Below, in pieces: positions 57,099 to 64,000 of a DNA stretch of 64,000 nt (positions are counted from its first letter, which is position 1; the number at the start of each line of letters is the position of its first letter). The notes under the pieces were generated by a model that saw only the letters and a program-made list of their open reading frames with translations, did not search any database and was not told the DNA's origin. The position numbers and the translations under genes are program-made. The stretch is from Limimaricola soesokkakensis (GTDB lineage Bacteria; Pseudomonadota; Alphaproteobacteria; Rhodobacterales; Rhodobacteraceae), in contig NZ_FWFY01000007.1 in NCBI RefSeq assembly GCF_900172345.1, positions 121,582-185,581 on the forward strand, in the 5' to 3' direction.

Positions 57099-57659
57099 AT
57101 GCCCGAACTTACGTCAAGTCTGACAAGAGGTGCTTCGCTCAGCACCGCCGTTCTCGCCGCGATCGCAGGTTTCATCCTGCCTCAAGTGTCGCTGGCCGAT
57201 AGCCCCGTCATCCAGACCGAAGGGCCGGTCATCTACCTCTCGGACAATCTCGACGAAGAGGCCAATCTCGGCTGGTGCATCGACACCGAAGGTCGCGGGG
57301 AAAGCGATCAGCTTCACGCGCATTCCTGCAAACCGACGGGGGACGACGTGCTGTTCTCCTATGCACCGGAGAGCGAGAGGATTGAATCGGCGACCTACGC
57401 GGGCTTGTGCATGGCGTACAACGCGCCGGACGACGAGGAAAACCCCTTCGGACTGATCGCCTGCGACGATACCGATCCGAACCAGCGCTTTGAATACGAT
57501 ACCGAGACCGGTCAGATCCATCTGGGCAGCGATGCAACGCAATGCGTGACGGTCAGCGCCCAAATCGACGACGCCGGACCTTTCCAGTCGCGGGACCTGC
57601 TTCTGGCGGCCTGTGATGAACTCGACCAGAGCTTCAAGACATGGACCGTTCGCGACTGA
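57099..57659 (+). CDS. Secreted ricin-B-lectin-like protein (186 aa)
   Basis: Signal peptide MPELTSSLTRGASLSTAVLA then AIAGFILPQVSLA, cleaved near SLA-DS. The mature 150 residues contain three Trp/Cys repeats like a ricin-type beta-trefoil: NLGWCIDTEGRGESDQLHAH, GLCMAYNAPDDEENPFGLIA with CDD, and TQCVTVSAQIDDAG, plus the closing LDQSFKTWTV. Such proteins bind carbohydrate; the sugar is unknown. It is acidic. It lies between DUF1499 and the efflux genes on the same strand; a functional tie is not evident. Confidence 0.7.
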   Translation: MPELTSSLTRGASLSTAVLAAIAGFILPQVSLADSPVIQTEGPVIYLSDNLDEEANLGWCIDTEGRGESDQLHAHSCKPTGDDVLFSYAPESERIESATYAGLCMAYNAPDDEENPFGLIACDDTDPNQRFEYDTETGQIHLGSDATQCVTVSAQIDDAGPFQSRDLLLAACDELDQSFKTWTVRD

Positions 57660-57721
57660 CCCGGTCCGTGTCAGCTTGTTTGCTCCAGAATGTATCACGC
57701 CGGCATCCCGCGACAATTTGC

Positions 57722-57850
57722 GACAAAACCCTTTGTCCGAGGACGGTCAGTTTCCTCGGCGCATGGTCCATAGGAGGTGTCGAGACGCCTCGAGAATCAC
57801 GGTCCTCAACGGGTGCCAAACCACGACCCACGGCGTCGATGCCGTGGGTC
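57722..57850. promoter_or_regulatory. Two perfect inverted repeats upstream of the RND efflux genes
   Basis: GACAAA-ACCC-TTTGTC at 57722-57737 and GACCCACGGC-GTCGAT-GCCGTGGGTC at 57825-57850. The second has 10-bp perfect arms and six-base spacer and lies 52 bp before the adaptor start. Neither has a T-tract, so operator function is more likely than termination. The gap 57660-57902 otherwise holds no gene. Confidence 0.55.
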
Positions 57851-57902
57851 CAACGCAAAGAACGTCCCGACGGGCGAAGCACATTTAGGAGCTGAGAAGA
57901 CC

Positions 57903-59045
57903 TTGAAGAAATTGATCGTTCTCATCCTTTCGCTGGGCGTCCTTGCAGGGGCCTACAGCATTGCCTTCGGCGTGCCCGAGCAGGTCGCGCAGATCTGGGG
58001 CGGCACCTCCGCACCTGCCGAAGAGGCCGAGGCGCCGCGCGGCGCGGCCGGGGGCCCGCCGGGCGGCCCGCCGGGGCAGGGGCGGGAAACGACCGTCGTT
58101 CTCGCCCCGCTCGAAGAGCGCGCCTACACGCTGGTTCTGCGCACGGTCGGCAGCGCCGTCTCCCTGCGCCGGTCCGAAGTGATCGCCACCGAGGCCGGCG
58201 AGGTTGTCGAAGCCGCGCTGCAAGCCAACAGGCTGGTTGAAAAGGGAGACGTTCTGCTGCGTCTGGATGATCGCACCGAACAACTCGCACTGGAAAGCGC
58301 GCGCGCCAACCGCGATCAGGCGCAAGCCACCGTCACCCGTTACCAAGGGCTTCACCAAGATGGCAGCGCCGTCGTGACGGATGTCGCCCTGTCCGAGGCC
58401 GAAGTTGCGCTGCGGCTGGCCGAGGTCGAGGTCGGACTGGCCGAGGTCGCACTGGAGGACCGCACCGTGGTCGCGCCGATCTCCGGGCGTCTGGGGCTGA
58501 GCGACGTCACGGTCGGGGACCGGTTGTCCAATGGTGATGCCATCGTGACGATCGACGACTCCGCGACCCTGCTGGCGACATTCGAGGTCCCCGAACGCTC
58601 GATCGGATTGCTGGCCGAGGGCAAGCCGGTGCTCGTCACGACGCCGACCTACGAGGGGCGGGTCTTCGAGGGCACCATCACCTCCTACGACAGCCGCCTC
58701 GACAGCGTGACCCGCAGCGCCACCGTGCGGGCGCAGATCGACAATGCCGAAGGGCTGCTGCTGTCGGGCATGACCTTCACGATCCGCATGACCGAAGAGA
58801 CGGCCCCCTTGCCCGTCGTGCCCGCCACCGCGATCACCTGGGACCGATCCGGCGCGGGCATCTGGGTCGCCGAGGACGGCCGCACGAGCCGCGTTCCTGT
58901 CACCGTCCGGTATCGCGACGGCGACCAAGTCTGGATCGAGACCGACGCCCCCGTAGGCGCGCAGGTCGTGACCGAAGGCGCGTCGAAGCTGCGCGACGGG
59001 GCACAGGTTACCACGGCGGATGCCGGCAAGGGGTCGGGCGCATGA
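57903..59045 (+). CDS. RND efflux periplasmic adaptor (membrane fusion protein)
   Basis: 380-residue adaptor linking an RND pump to an outer-membrane channel. N-terminal membrane anchor KKLIVLILSLGVLAGAYSIA, then a Gly/Pro/Ala-rich linker (EEAEAPRGAAGGPPGGPPGQ), a barrel-sandwich/lipoyl domain (VEAALQANRLVEKGDVLLRL), a helical hairpin and a beta-barrel (DRTVVAPISGRLGLSDVTVG). The start is TTG at 57903 with AGGAG 11 bases upstream; the frame is open further but without sense. The stop overlaps the pump gene start. Confidence 0.9.
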   Translation: MKKLIVLILSLGVLAGAYSIAFGVPEQVAQIWGGTSAPAEEAEAPRGAAGGPPGGPPGQGRETTVVLAPLEERAYTLVLRTVGSAVSLRRSEVIATEAGEVVEAALQANRLVEKGDVLLRLDDRTEQLALESARANRDQAQATVTRYQGLHQDGSAVVTDVALSEAEVALRLAEVEVGLAEVALEDRTVVAPISGRLGLSDVTVGDRLSNGDAIVTIDDSATLLATFEVPERSIGLLAEGKPVLVTTPTYEGRVFEGTITSYDSRLDSVTRSATVRAQIDNAEGLLLSGMTFTIRMTEETAPLPVVPATAITWDRSGAGIWVAEDGRTSRVPVTVRYRDGDQVWIETDAPVGAQVVTEGASKLRDGAQVTTADAGKGSGA

Positions 59046-62000
59046 GCATCGAAAAGCGGGCGCACAAGGCCGGGTTCGCCGACACCTTCGTGGCGCGGCC
59101 GATCTTCGGGATCGTGCTCAACCTTCTCATCATCATCGCGGGGCTTGCGGCGCTTACCAGCGTCGACATCCGCGAGATGCCCGACGTGGATCAGCCCGTG
59201 CTGTCGGTGCGGACCACCTATGAGGGTGCGGTGGCAAGCACCGTGGACACTGAGGTGACACAGGTTCTCGAGGACGCGCTGAGCGCGCTCGAGGGCATGT
59301 CCTACATCGAATCGACCTCCAGCGCCGGGTCGAGCAGCATCACCATCGACCTGTCCGATGGCACGGATGTCGACGTCGCCGCCAACGAGGCGCGCGAGAT
59401 CGTGTCGAGCACACTTCGCTCCCTGCCAGACGACATCGACGACCCCAGCGTGAGCAAGAGCGACAGCAACGCGGACGCGATCATCCGCCTCGCCCTTCTG
59501 GGCGATGCCAGCTTCGACGAGCTGACCCAGCTCGCCGAAGGCACTGTCTACGAGCGCCTGTCCCTGATCGAGGGCATCGCCGAGGTGACCGTGCGCGGCA
59601 ACCGGGCCAACGAGTTCCGCGTGGCGGTGAACATGCCCTCCCTGCTGAGCCGTGGCCTGACCGTCTTCGACGTCTCCACCGCGCTGGCCCAGCTGCGGGA
59701 CGACACGGCACTGGGTTCGCTTTCGACGCAGTCCCAGACCCTGTCCCTTCGCGTCGGCAACGACGAGGTCACCGTCGACAGCATCAACCAGCTGCCGATC
59801 AACGACACCACCCAGGTGGCCGACGTGGCCTTCGTCCAGCTGATCCCGGAAGACGCGAGCGTCTACACGCGGGTGAACGGCGAAACCGCCGTCAGCCTCG
59901 ACATCACCCGGCAATCCGTCGGCAACACGCTGGAGATCTCGCGCGACGTGGGCACCGCCGTCGAGGAGCTGCGCGACCAGCTGCCCGAGGGCGTGCAGCT
60001 TCTGGTGACCTCGGATGACGGTATCTTCATCGAGGGCTCGATCAACGAGGTGGTCAAATCCATCCTGCTGGCCACGGTGATCGTGGTCGCGGTGATCTTC
60101 GTGTTCCTGCGCTCGCCGCGGGCGACGCTCATCCCCGCCGTGACGATCCCCGTGGCCCTGATCGGCACGCTGGCCGCGATCTGGCTCACCGGGTTCTCGG
60201 TCAACACGATCAGCCTTCTGGCACTGGTTCTGGCGACGGGCATGGTCGTGGACGACGCCATCGTCGTGATCGAGAACATCGTGCGCAAACGCAAATCCGG
60301 CATGGGGGCCTTCGCCGCCGCCGCCTCCGGAACGAACGAGGTGTTCTTCGCCGTCATTTCGACGACGGCCACCTTGGCGGCCGTGTTCATCCCGATCTCC
60401 TTTCTGCCCGGTCAGGCCGGCGGCGTGTTCTCCGAGTTCGGCTTCGTGCTGGCCTTCGCGGTCACCCTGTCGTCGATCACGGCGCTCACGCTGGCGCCGG
60501 TTCTGGCGGCCCTGCTCGATCCGGGGAGGTCGTCGGTCGAGGTCGGGGACACCAGGCCAGGCGCGCTCGCACGCGCCTTCGACAAGGTGATGGATTTCGC
60601 CATCCGCACACCGCTGCTCGTGCTCTCCGTCGCCATCGGCTTTGCCATGATCGCCCTGGGCGCGGCCGCGACGCTGCCCTCCACCATCACCCCCGACGAA
60701 GACCGCGGCTTCTTTCTCGTGCAGGCGCGCGGAGCATCGGACACCACCGTCGAGTATCTCGACACGCAGGTCATGCTGGTCGAGGACATCCTCGCACCCT
60801 ATCTGGAGAACGGTCAGGTCGCAGCGGTACAGAGCATCATCGGCATCGGCGGCGGCAACAGCGCCTTCATCGTCGTGCGCCTGCCCGACTGGGCCGAGCG
60901 CGACTTCAGCCAGCAGGAACTGATCGCGCAGATCAGCGGCCAGTTGTCGGCGGTGCCCGGGGTGCAGGTCAGCGCGCGCTCCACCAACAGCCTCAACATC
61001 CGCGGCGCGGGCGGCGGGCTTGGATTCGCGGTCACCGGCACGAACCTTGCCAACATGACGGAGGCGGCCGACAGCCTCGTCGCGGCCATGTCCCAAGACG
61101 ACACCTTCCTCAACCCGCAGCTCTCCAACAACAGCGTCGATGCGCAGCTCGAAGTGACCGTGGACACCGCCGCGGCGAGCGACATGGGGCTGAACAGCTC
61201 CGACGTCACCCGCCTTGTGAGCGCCATGGTCCAGGGCGAGGTCGCGGTCAGCGTCTTCTCCGATGACGTGGAAGTCGACGTCAACGTCGTCCCCGGCGGC
61301 CCGCCGATCGACGACCCCTCCGACATCGCCTCCCTCTCCATCCGGCTGGACAGCGGCGACTACATCCCGCTTTCGGCGGTGGCCTCGCTCGAAACCGTGG
61401 TCAGCGATGCCCAGATCGAACGGCTGGGCGGCGCCCTGTCGGTGGCCTTGCAGGCGAACCTCGGCCAGGGGGTCGATCTGTCGACCGCGATGGACCGCGT
61501 GCTGGAGATCGCGGACGAGGTCCTGCCCGACGGCATGGGCATCACCTTCACCGGCGAGGCCGCGACGCTGAATGACACCGAGGGGGGCCTCTATGCCGTC
61601 TTCGGCGTCGCCCTGATCGTCGTGCTTCTGGTCCTCTCCGCCCAGTTCGAAAGCTTTGCCAGCGCGGTCGTCATCATGATGACGGTGCCCTTCGGTCTGG
61701 CCGCGGCGCTGCTGGCGATCTCGCTGACGGGGGGCTCGCTGAACTACTACAGCCAGATCGGTCTCGTGATGCTGATCGGGGTGATGGCTAAGAACGGCAT
61801 CCTGATCGTCGAGTTCGCCAACCAGCTGCGCGAAGCCGGTGAGGATATCGACAGCGCCATCCGCAACGCCCTGCGCCTGCGCATCCGGCCGGTGATGATG
61901 ACGATGGTCTCCACGGTCTTCGGCGGCCTGCCCCTGATCGTGACATCAGGCGCCGGCGCCGAAGCCCGTATTGCCGTCGGCTGGGTGATCGTCGGGGGGC

Positions 62001-62131
62001 TGGGATTTGCGACCGTGTTCACCCTGTTCCTGACGCCGATCTTCTATCGCTGGATCGCCGTCTGGGGCGCCGAACCGGGTGCGGCGGCCTCACGGCTCCG
62101 GACCGAGGTCGCGGAGACGGTGGAGGCATAG
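59042..62131 (+). CDS. RND family efflux transporter permease (AcrB/MexB-like, HAE1 type)
   Basis: 1029-residue proton-driven inner-membrane pump. The first helix is ...FGIVLNLLIIIAGLAALTSV, the porter domain follows, and proton relay residues are present: two Asp in ATGMVVDDAIVVIENIV and Lys in IGVMAKNGILIVEFANQLRE. The usual twofold repeat of six helices plus a large periplasmic loop is visible. No outer-membrane channel gene is in the window. Substrates unknown (drugs, detergents, metabolites). Coupled to the adaptor by ATGA. Confidence 0.93.
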   Translation: MSIEKRAHKAGFADTFVARPIFGIVLNLLIIIAGLAALTSVDIREMPDVDQPVLSVRTTYEGAVASTVDTEVTQVLEDALSALEGMSYIESTSSAGSSSITIDLSDGTDVDVAANEAREIVSSTLRSLPDDIDDPSVSKSDSNADAIIRLALLGDASFDELTQLAEGTVYERLSLIEGIAEVTVRGNRANEFRVAVNMPSLLSRGLTVFDVSTALAQLRDDTALGSLSTQSQTLSLRVGNDEVTVDSINQLPINDTTQVADVAFVQLIPEDASVYTRVNGETAVSLDITRQSVGNTLEISRDVGTAVEELRDQLPEGVQLLVTSDDGIFIEGSINEVVKSILLATVIVVAVIFVFLRSPRATLIPAVTIPVALIGTLAAIWLTGFSVNTISLLALVLATGMVVDDAIVVIENIVRKRKSGMGAFAAAASGTNEVFFAVISTTATLAAVFIPISFLPGQAGGVFSEFGFVLAFAVTLSSITALTLAPVLAALLDPGRSSVEVGDTRPGALARAFDKVMDFAIRTPLLVLSVAIGFAMIALGAAATLPSTITPDEDRGFFLVQARGASDTTVEYLDTQVMLVEDILAPYLENGQVAAVQSIIGIGGGNSAFIVVRLPDWAERDFSQQELIAQISGQLSAVPGVQVSARSTNSLNIRGAGGGLGFAVTGTNLANMTEAADSLVAAMSQDDTFLNPQLSNNSVDAQLEVTVDTAAASDMGLNSSDVTRLVSAMVQGEVAVSVFSDDVEVDVNVVPGGPPIDDPSDIASLSIRLDSGDYIPLSAVASLETVVSDAQIERLGGALSVALQANLGQGVDLSTAMDRVLEIADEVLPDGMGITFTGEAATLNDTEGGLYAVFGVALIVVLLVLSAQFESFASAVVIMMTVPFGLAAALLAISLTGGSLNYYSQIGLVMLIGVMAKNGILIVEFANQLREAGEDIDSAIRNALRLRIRPVMMTMVSTVFGGLPLIVTSGAGAEARIAVGWVIVGGLGFATVFTLFLTPIFYRWIAVWGAEPGAAASRLRTEVAETVEA

Positions 62132-62341
62132 GGCTGTGCCGTATCACCGACACCCCTGTGCCGCGTTAGGGGCGAGCGGCAGGCAAAAAGTCGCTTCTCT
62201 GCACGCTGTAAATGCGCGAACCAGTCCTACTTCGGGTGCGGCCCCCATTCCCATGACGGGCCGCATCGCAGCATCCGGAGTAGGCATTGGATAACAATTC
62301 GGAGCGGCTCATTGTCGTCGTGCTGACCCCTTTGCGCCAAG

Positions 62342-62454
62342 AACGTGGCTTCCGCTACGCGCATCTTGCGGCAGATTTCACCCACCGTGGTTCCTGTCTC
62401 CGCCTGTCTCAGCGCGAAGGCAATCTATTCATCTGAAAATCGCTTCCTGGGCAT
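62342..62454 (-). pseudogene. Decayed IS3-type transposase orfA
   Basis: On the minus strand the frame begins MPRKRFSDE then a TAG where Gln is expected, then IAFALRQAETGTTVGEICRK and MRVAEATF, after which similarity to IS3 OrfA ends. So there is an in-frame stop after nine codons and truncation after about 38, leaving a non-functional fragment. The gap 62132-62550 around it contains no intact gene and marks an old insertion site between the RND pump and the aldo/keto reductase. Confidence 0.75.
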
Positions 62455-62550
62455 CTGGGCACTCCTCCGTCGGAAGTGTGCCCGAAAAATTCGCATGCAG
62501 CTTGGACCAGTTTGCCGGGTCAGGACCCGCCGAAGAGTGCCTTGAGCTCT

Positions 62551-63543
62551 TCAGGGCCCTGATGGGACCGGAGCGGCTTCGTGTAGCAGACCTTTCGATT
62601 TCAGCGAAATCCAAAGTTCATCCGGGATTGGCGTCGTGAACCATTCGAGGTTCTGCTGGAGCTCGGCCTTGTCTCGGGGCCCCGGGATCACCGAGGTGAC
62701 GATGTCGCTTCCAAGTGGGAATTGCAGGGCGGCCGCTGCCAGTGGCACCCCGAATGCATCAGCGACCTTCGCGAGTGCACGGGCCTTGTCGACTACCTCC
62801 GCCGGGGCTTTCGCGTAGTTCCAGGTTTTACGACCCACGAGGATGCCAGAGTTGAAGGGGCCACCGCAGATGATCGTGGTGCCGGCGCTCCGGCAGGCTG
62901 GGAAGAGCGCATCAATCGGTGTCTGCTCCAAGAGTGTGTATCGGCCCGCGAGGAGGAACACGTCCCATTCACCGATCCCAAGGGCGTCCATGCAAACCTG
63001 GTTCTCGTTGACGCCGAGGCCGATCGCCTTGACCTGGGCGGATCTGCGCAGCTCGTCCATCGCGCGATAGCCGCCCTCGGCGAGGTCTGCGAAATGGCGG
63101 GCGTTGTCCTCGCCATGAGTGAAGACGCCGATGTCGTGTGCCAGCAGGATATCGATGCGGTCGAGCCCCAGGCGCTGGAGGTTGTCCTCGAAGGCTCGCA
63201 TGATCCCGTCATAGCCGTAGTCGTAGGCGACGTGGAACGGCAGCGGATCGATCATGCCGTAGTCCGCGGGATTCTCCACCCCGCCGGGCTTCAGAAGCCG
63301 ACCGACCTTGTCCGACAAGACGTAGTCCGTACCGCGCAGCATGTCGCCCATGACGCGTTCCGACCGGCCGAAGCCATACCACGGTGCCGTGTCGTAATAC
63401 CGAAGCCCTGCTTCTTGGGCGGCTCGGATCAGTTCGGCCGCCTGGGCATAGTCCAAGTCGACGAAGTTTCCGCCGAGCGGCGCGCCACCAAGCCCAAATG
63501 TGTCGATCATCAGATCCGTTCGTCCGACCCGTCGCTGTTCCAT
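62551..63543 (-). CDS. Aldo/keto reductase (D-threo-aldose/pyridoxal 4-dehydrogenase-like)
   Basis: 330-residue NAD(P)-dependent oxidoreductase of the aldo/keto reductase superfamily. Catalytic tetrad in view: Asp and Tyr in RYYDTAPWYGFGRSERVMG, Lys in YVLSDKVGRLLKPG, His in RIDILLAHDIG. Overall pattern (VGRTDLMIDTFGLGGAPLGG, IPGPRDKAELQQNLEWF) resembles D-threo-aldose 1-dehydrogenase and pyridoxal 4-dehydrogenase. ATG at 63543 begins EQRRVGRTD. Flanked by IS traces on both sides, so it may have arrived or been rearranged by them. Confidence 0.87.
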   Translation of the reverse strand: MEQRRVGRTDLMIDTFGLGGAPLGGNFVDLDYAQAAELIRAAQEAGLRYYDTAPWYGFGRSERVMGDMLRGTDYVLSDKVGRLLKPGGVENPADYGMIDPLPFHVAYDYGYDGIMRAFEDNLQRLGLDRIDILLAHDIGVFTHGEDNARHFADLAEGGYRAMDELRRSAQVKAIGLGVNENQVCMDALGIGEWDVFLLAGRYTLLEQTPIDALFPACRSAGTTIICGGPFNSGILVGRKTWNYAKAPAEVVDKARALAKVADAFGVPLAAAALQFPLGSDIVTSVIPGPRDKAELQQNLEWFTTPIPDELWISLKSKGLLHEAAPVPSGP

Positions 63544-63763
63544 CGCTTCGCTCCAACATTTGGTTCGCATTCGAGATAACCCGGGGAGACAAGTCCAGCT
63601 CTCGGCACGGTTCGGCCGCGCTGAAAAAATTCAGAATTTCGTTTCGTGTTTTTTCCGCCCGGCCAACCTTCCTTTTGAAGCCACGACGGACACCCCCAGA
63701 GAGGAGGGGAGGGGGCCTTGAAGCTGCCGCAACGGAGCAGCGCAAACCGAGAAAAGACAGTCG

Positions 63764-63910
63764 ATGTTCGACTTCACTCATACTGAACCCGCACGCGAAA
63801 CCTTCGACCTCGCACGTACCCTCTTCCTCGACCATGGACAGGACTTGGCGAATGCAGCACGACATTTGGGCGGTGACCTGAGACCCTGTTCCTCCTCCAG
63901 TTTGGGGTAG
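63764..63910 (+). pseudogene. Short reading frame apparently cut by an IS element
   Basis: ATG at 63764 opens a normal-looking protein start (MFDFTHTEPARETFDLART, then LFLDHGQDLANAARHLGGD) for about 38 codons, then changes to low-quality sequence from around 63878, where IS3-type left-end sequence begins, and stops at 63908. I do not recognise the family. The stretch 63544-63763 before it holds no other gene. Confidence 0.5.
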
Positions 63911-64000
63911 AGTCCGTCCAACTCAGGAGACGGACATGAAGCGATCGCGTTTCGCGGAAGAGCAGATCATTGGAATGCTGAAGGAACAGGAGGCCGGGCT
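63878..64000 (+). mobile_element. IS3-type insertion sequence, left end (runs off the window)
   Basis: From about 63878 (TGAGACCCTGTTCC...) the sequence reads as an IS left end: a short non-coding leader followed by a transposase orfA start at 63936. The right end is outside the window, so family, length and target duplication cannot be checked. The exact left boundary is approximate. Confidence 0.7.
63936..64000 (+). CDS. IS3-type transposase OrfA (N-terminal fragment, truncated by window edge)
   Basis: The frame starts MKRSRFAEEQIIGMLKEQEAG, a typical N-terminus of IS3-family OrfA proteins, whose helix-turn-helix region binds the element ends. Only 21 codons lie in the window. CAGGAGACGGAC precedes the ATG as ribosome binding site. 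It differs from the decayed OrfA at 62.4 kb (MPRKRFSDE...), so two different IS3-type elements have been active here. Confidence 0.85.
   Translation, partial: MKRSRFAEEQIIGMLKEQEAG

Noticed and set aside
56186..57175. 329-codon minus-strand frame opposite DUF1499
   Set aside because: The plus strand carries a recognisable DUF1499 domain with membrane helices; the antisense frame has none.
46065..63543. A pyridoxine-degradation locus, suggested by an FHMPC-dehydrogenase-like fold and a pyridoxal-4-dehydrogenase-like reductase
   Set aside because: The two genes are over 12 kb apart, and no pyridoxolactonase, 4-pyridoxate dehydrogenase or ring-opening oxygenase is present.

Overview
The window is GC-rich, densely coded bacterial chromosome, most likely from an alphaproteobacterium of the order Rhodobacterales (Rhodobacteraceae/Roseobacteraceae). 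Support comes from a RpoH-II-type sigma-32, an XdhA/XdhB two-subunit xanthine dehydrogenase with XdhC, a hisS-hisZ-hisG cluster with short-form HisG, a B12-dependent ribonucleotide reductase, a DUF1489 protein and a membrane-anchored MoeB-like enzyme. Most neighbouring genes overlap by four bases (ATGA or GTGA). No rRNA, tRNA, CRISPR array or prophage was recognised.

Layout. 1-7.6 kb: truncated glnD, the lppC-like / rsmI / yraN / gshB neighbourhood, comM, and a phosphatase-cobU pair for cobalamin salvage. 7.7-14 kb: rpoH, coaBC-dut-moeB, an M3 peptidase and a PRC-barrel protein closed by a clear terminator. 14-20.7 kb: small hypotheticals, a CDF metal transporter, an SH3 protein, a 2-hydroxyacid dehydrogenase, panC-panB and a lipase-like protein. 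20.8-33.4 kb: a dimethylglycine/sarcosine dehydrogenase-type flavoenzyme, then a minus-strand operon xdhA-xdhB-xdhC running into a BMP-type nucleoside/purine ABC transporter. 33.6-44.8 kb: dnaE, slyX, hisS-hisZ-hisG and nrdJ, the last preceded by a DnaA box and two NrdR-box-like sites 31 bp apart.

44.8-46 kb is a gene-poor, less GC-rich stretch. It leads into an apparent catabolic island (46.0-56.2 kb). An IclR regulator is divergent from a metal-dependent cyclase/hydrolase, a cupin, an SDR, a 3-hydroxyacyl-CoA-dehydrogenase-like enzyme, a complete Liv-type ABC importer and a BKACE (beta-keto acid cleavage) enzyme, and the island ends with a convergent MarR regulator that has a perfect palindrome at its promoter. 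The set makes biochemical sense as import, ring or ester/amide hydrolysis, oxidation of a beta-hydroxy acid to a beta-keto acid, and acetyl-CoA-dependent cleavage. I cannot name the substrate, and this is the best candidate in the window for an undescribed system.

56.2-64 kb: a DUF1499 membrane protein, a secreted lectin-like protein, an RND efflux pair behind inverted repeats, a decayed IS3-type orfA, an aldo/keto reductase, and an IS3-type element entering at the right edge that appears to cut a short reading frame.

Everything here is read by eye. Protein names rest on motif and family recognition, not on database searches.
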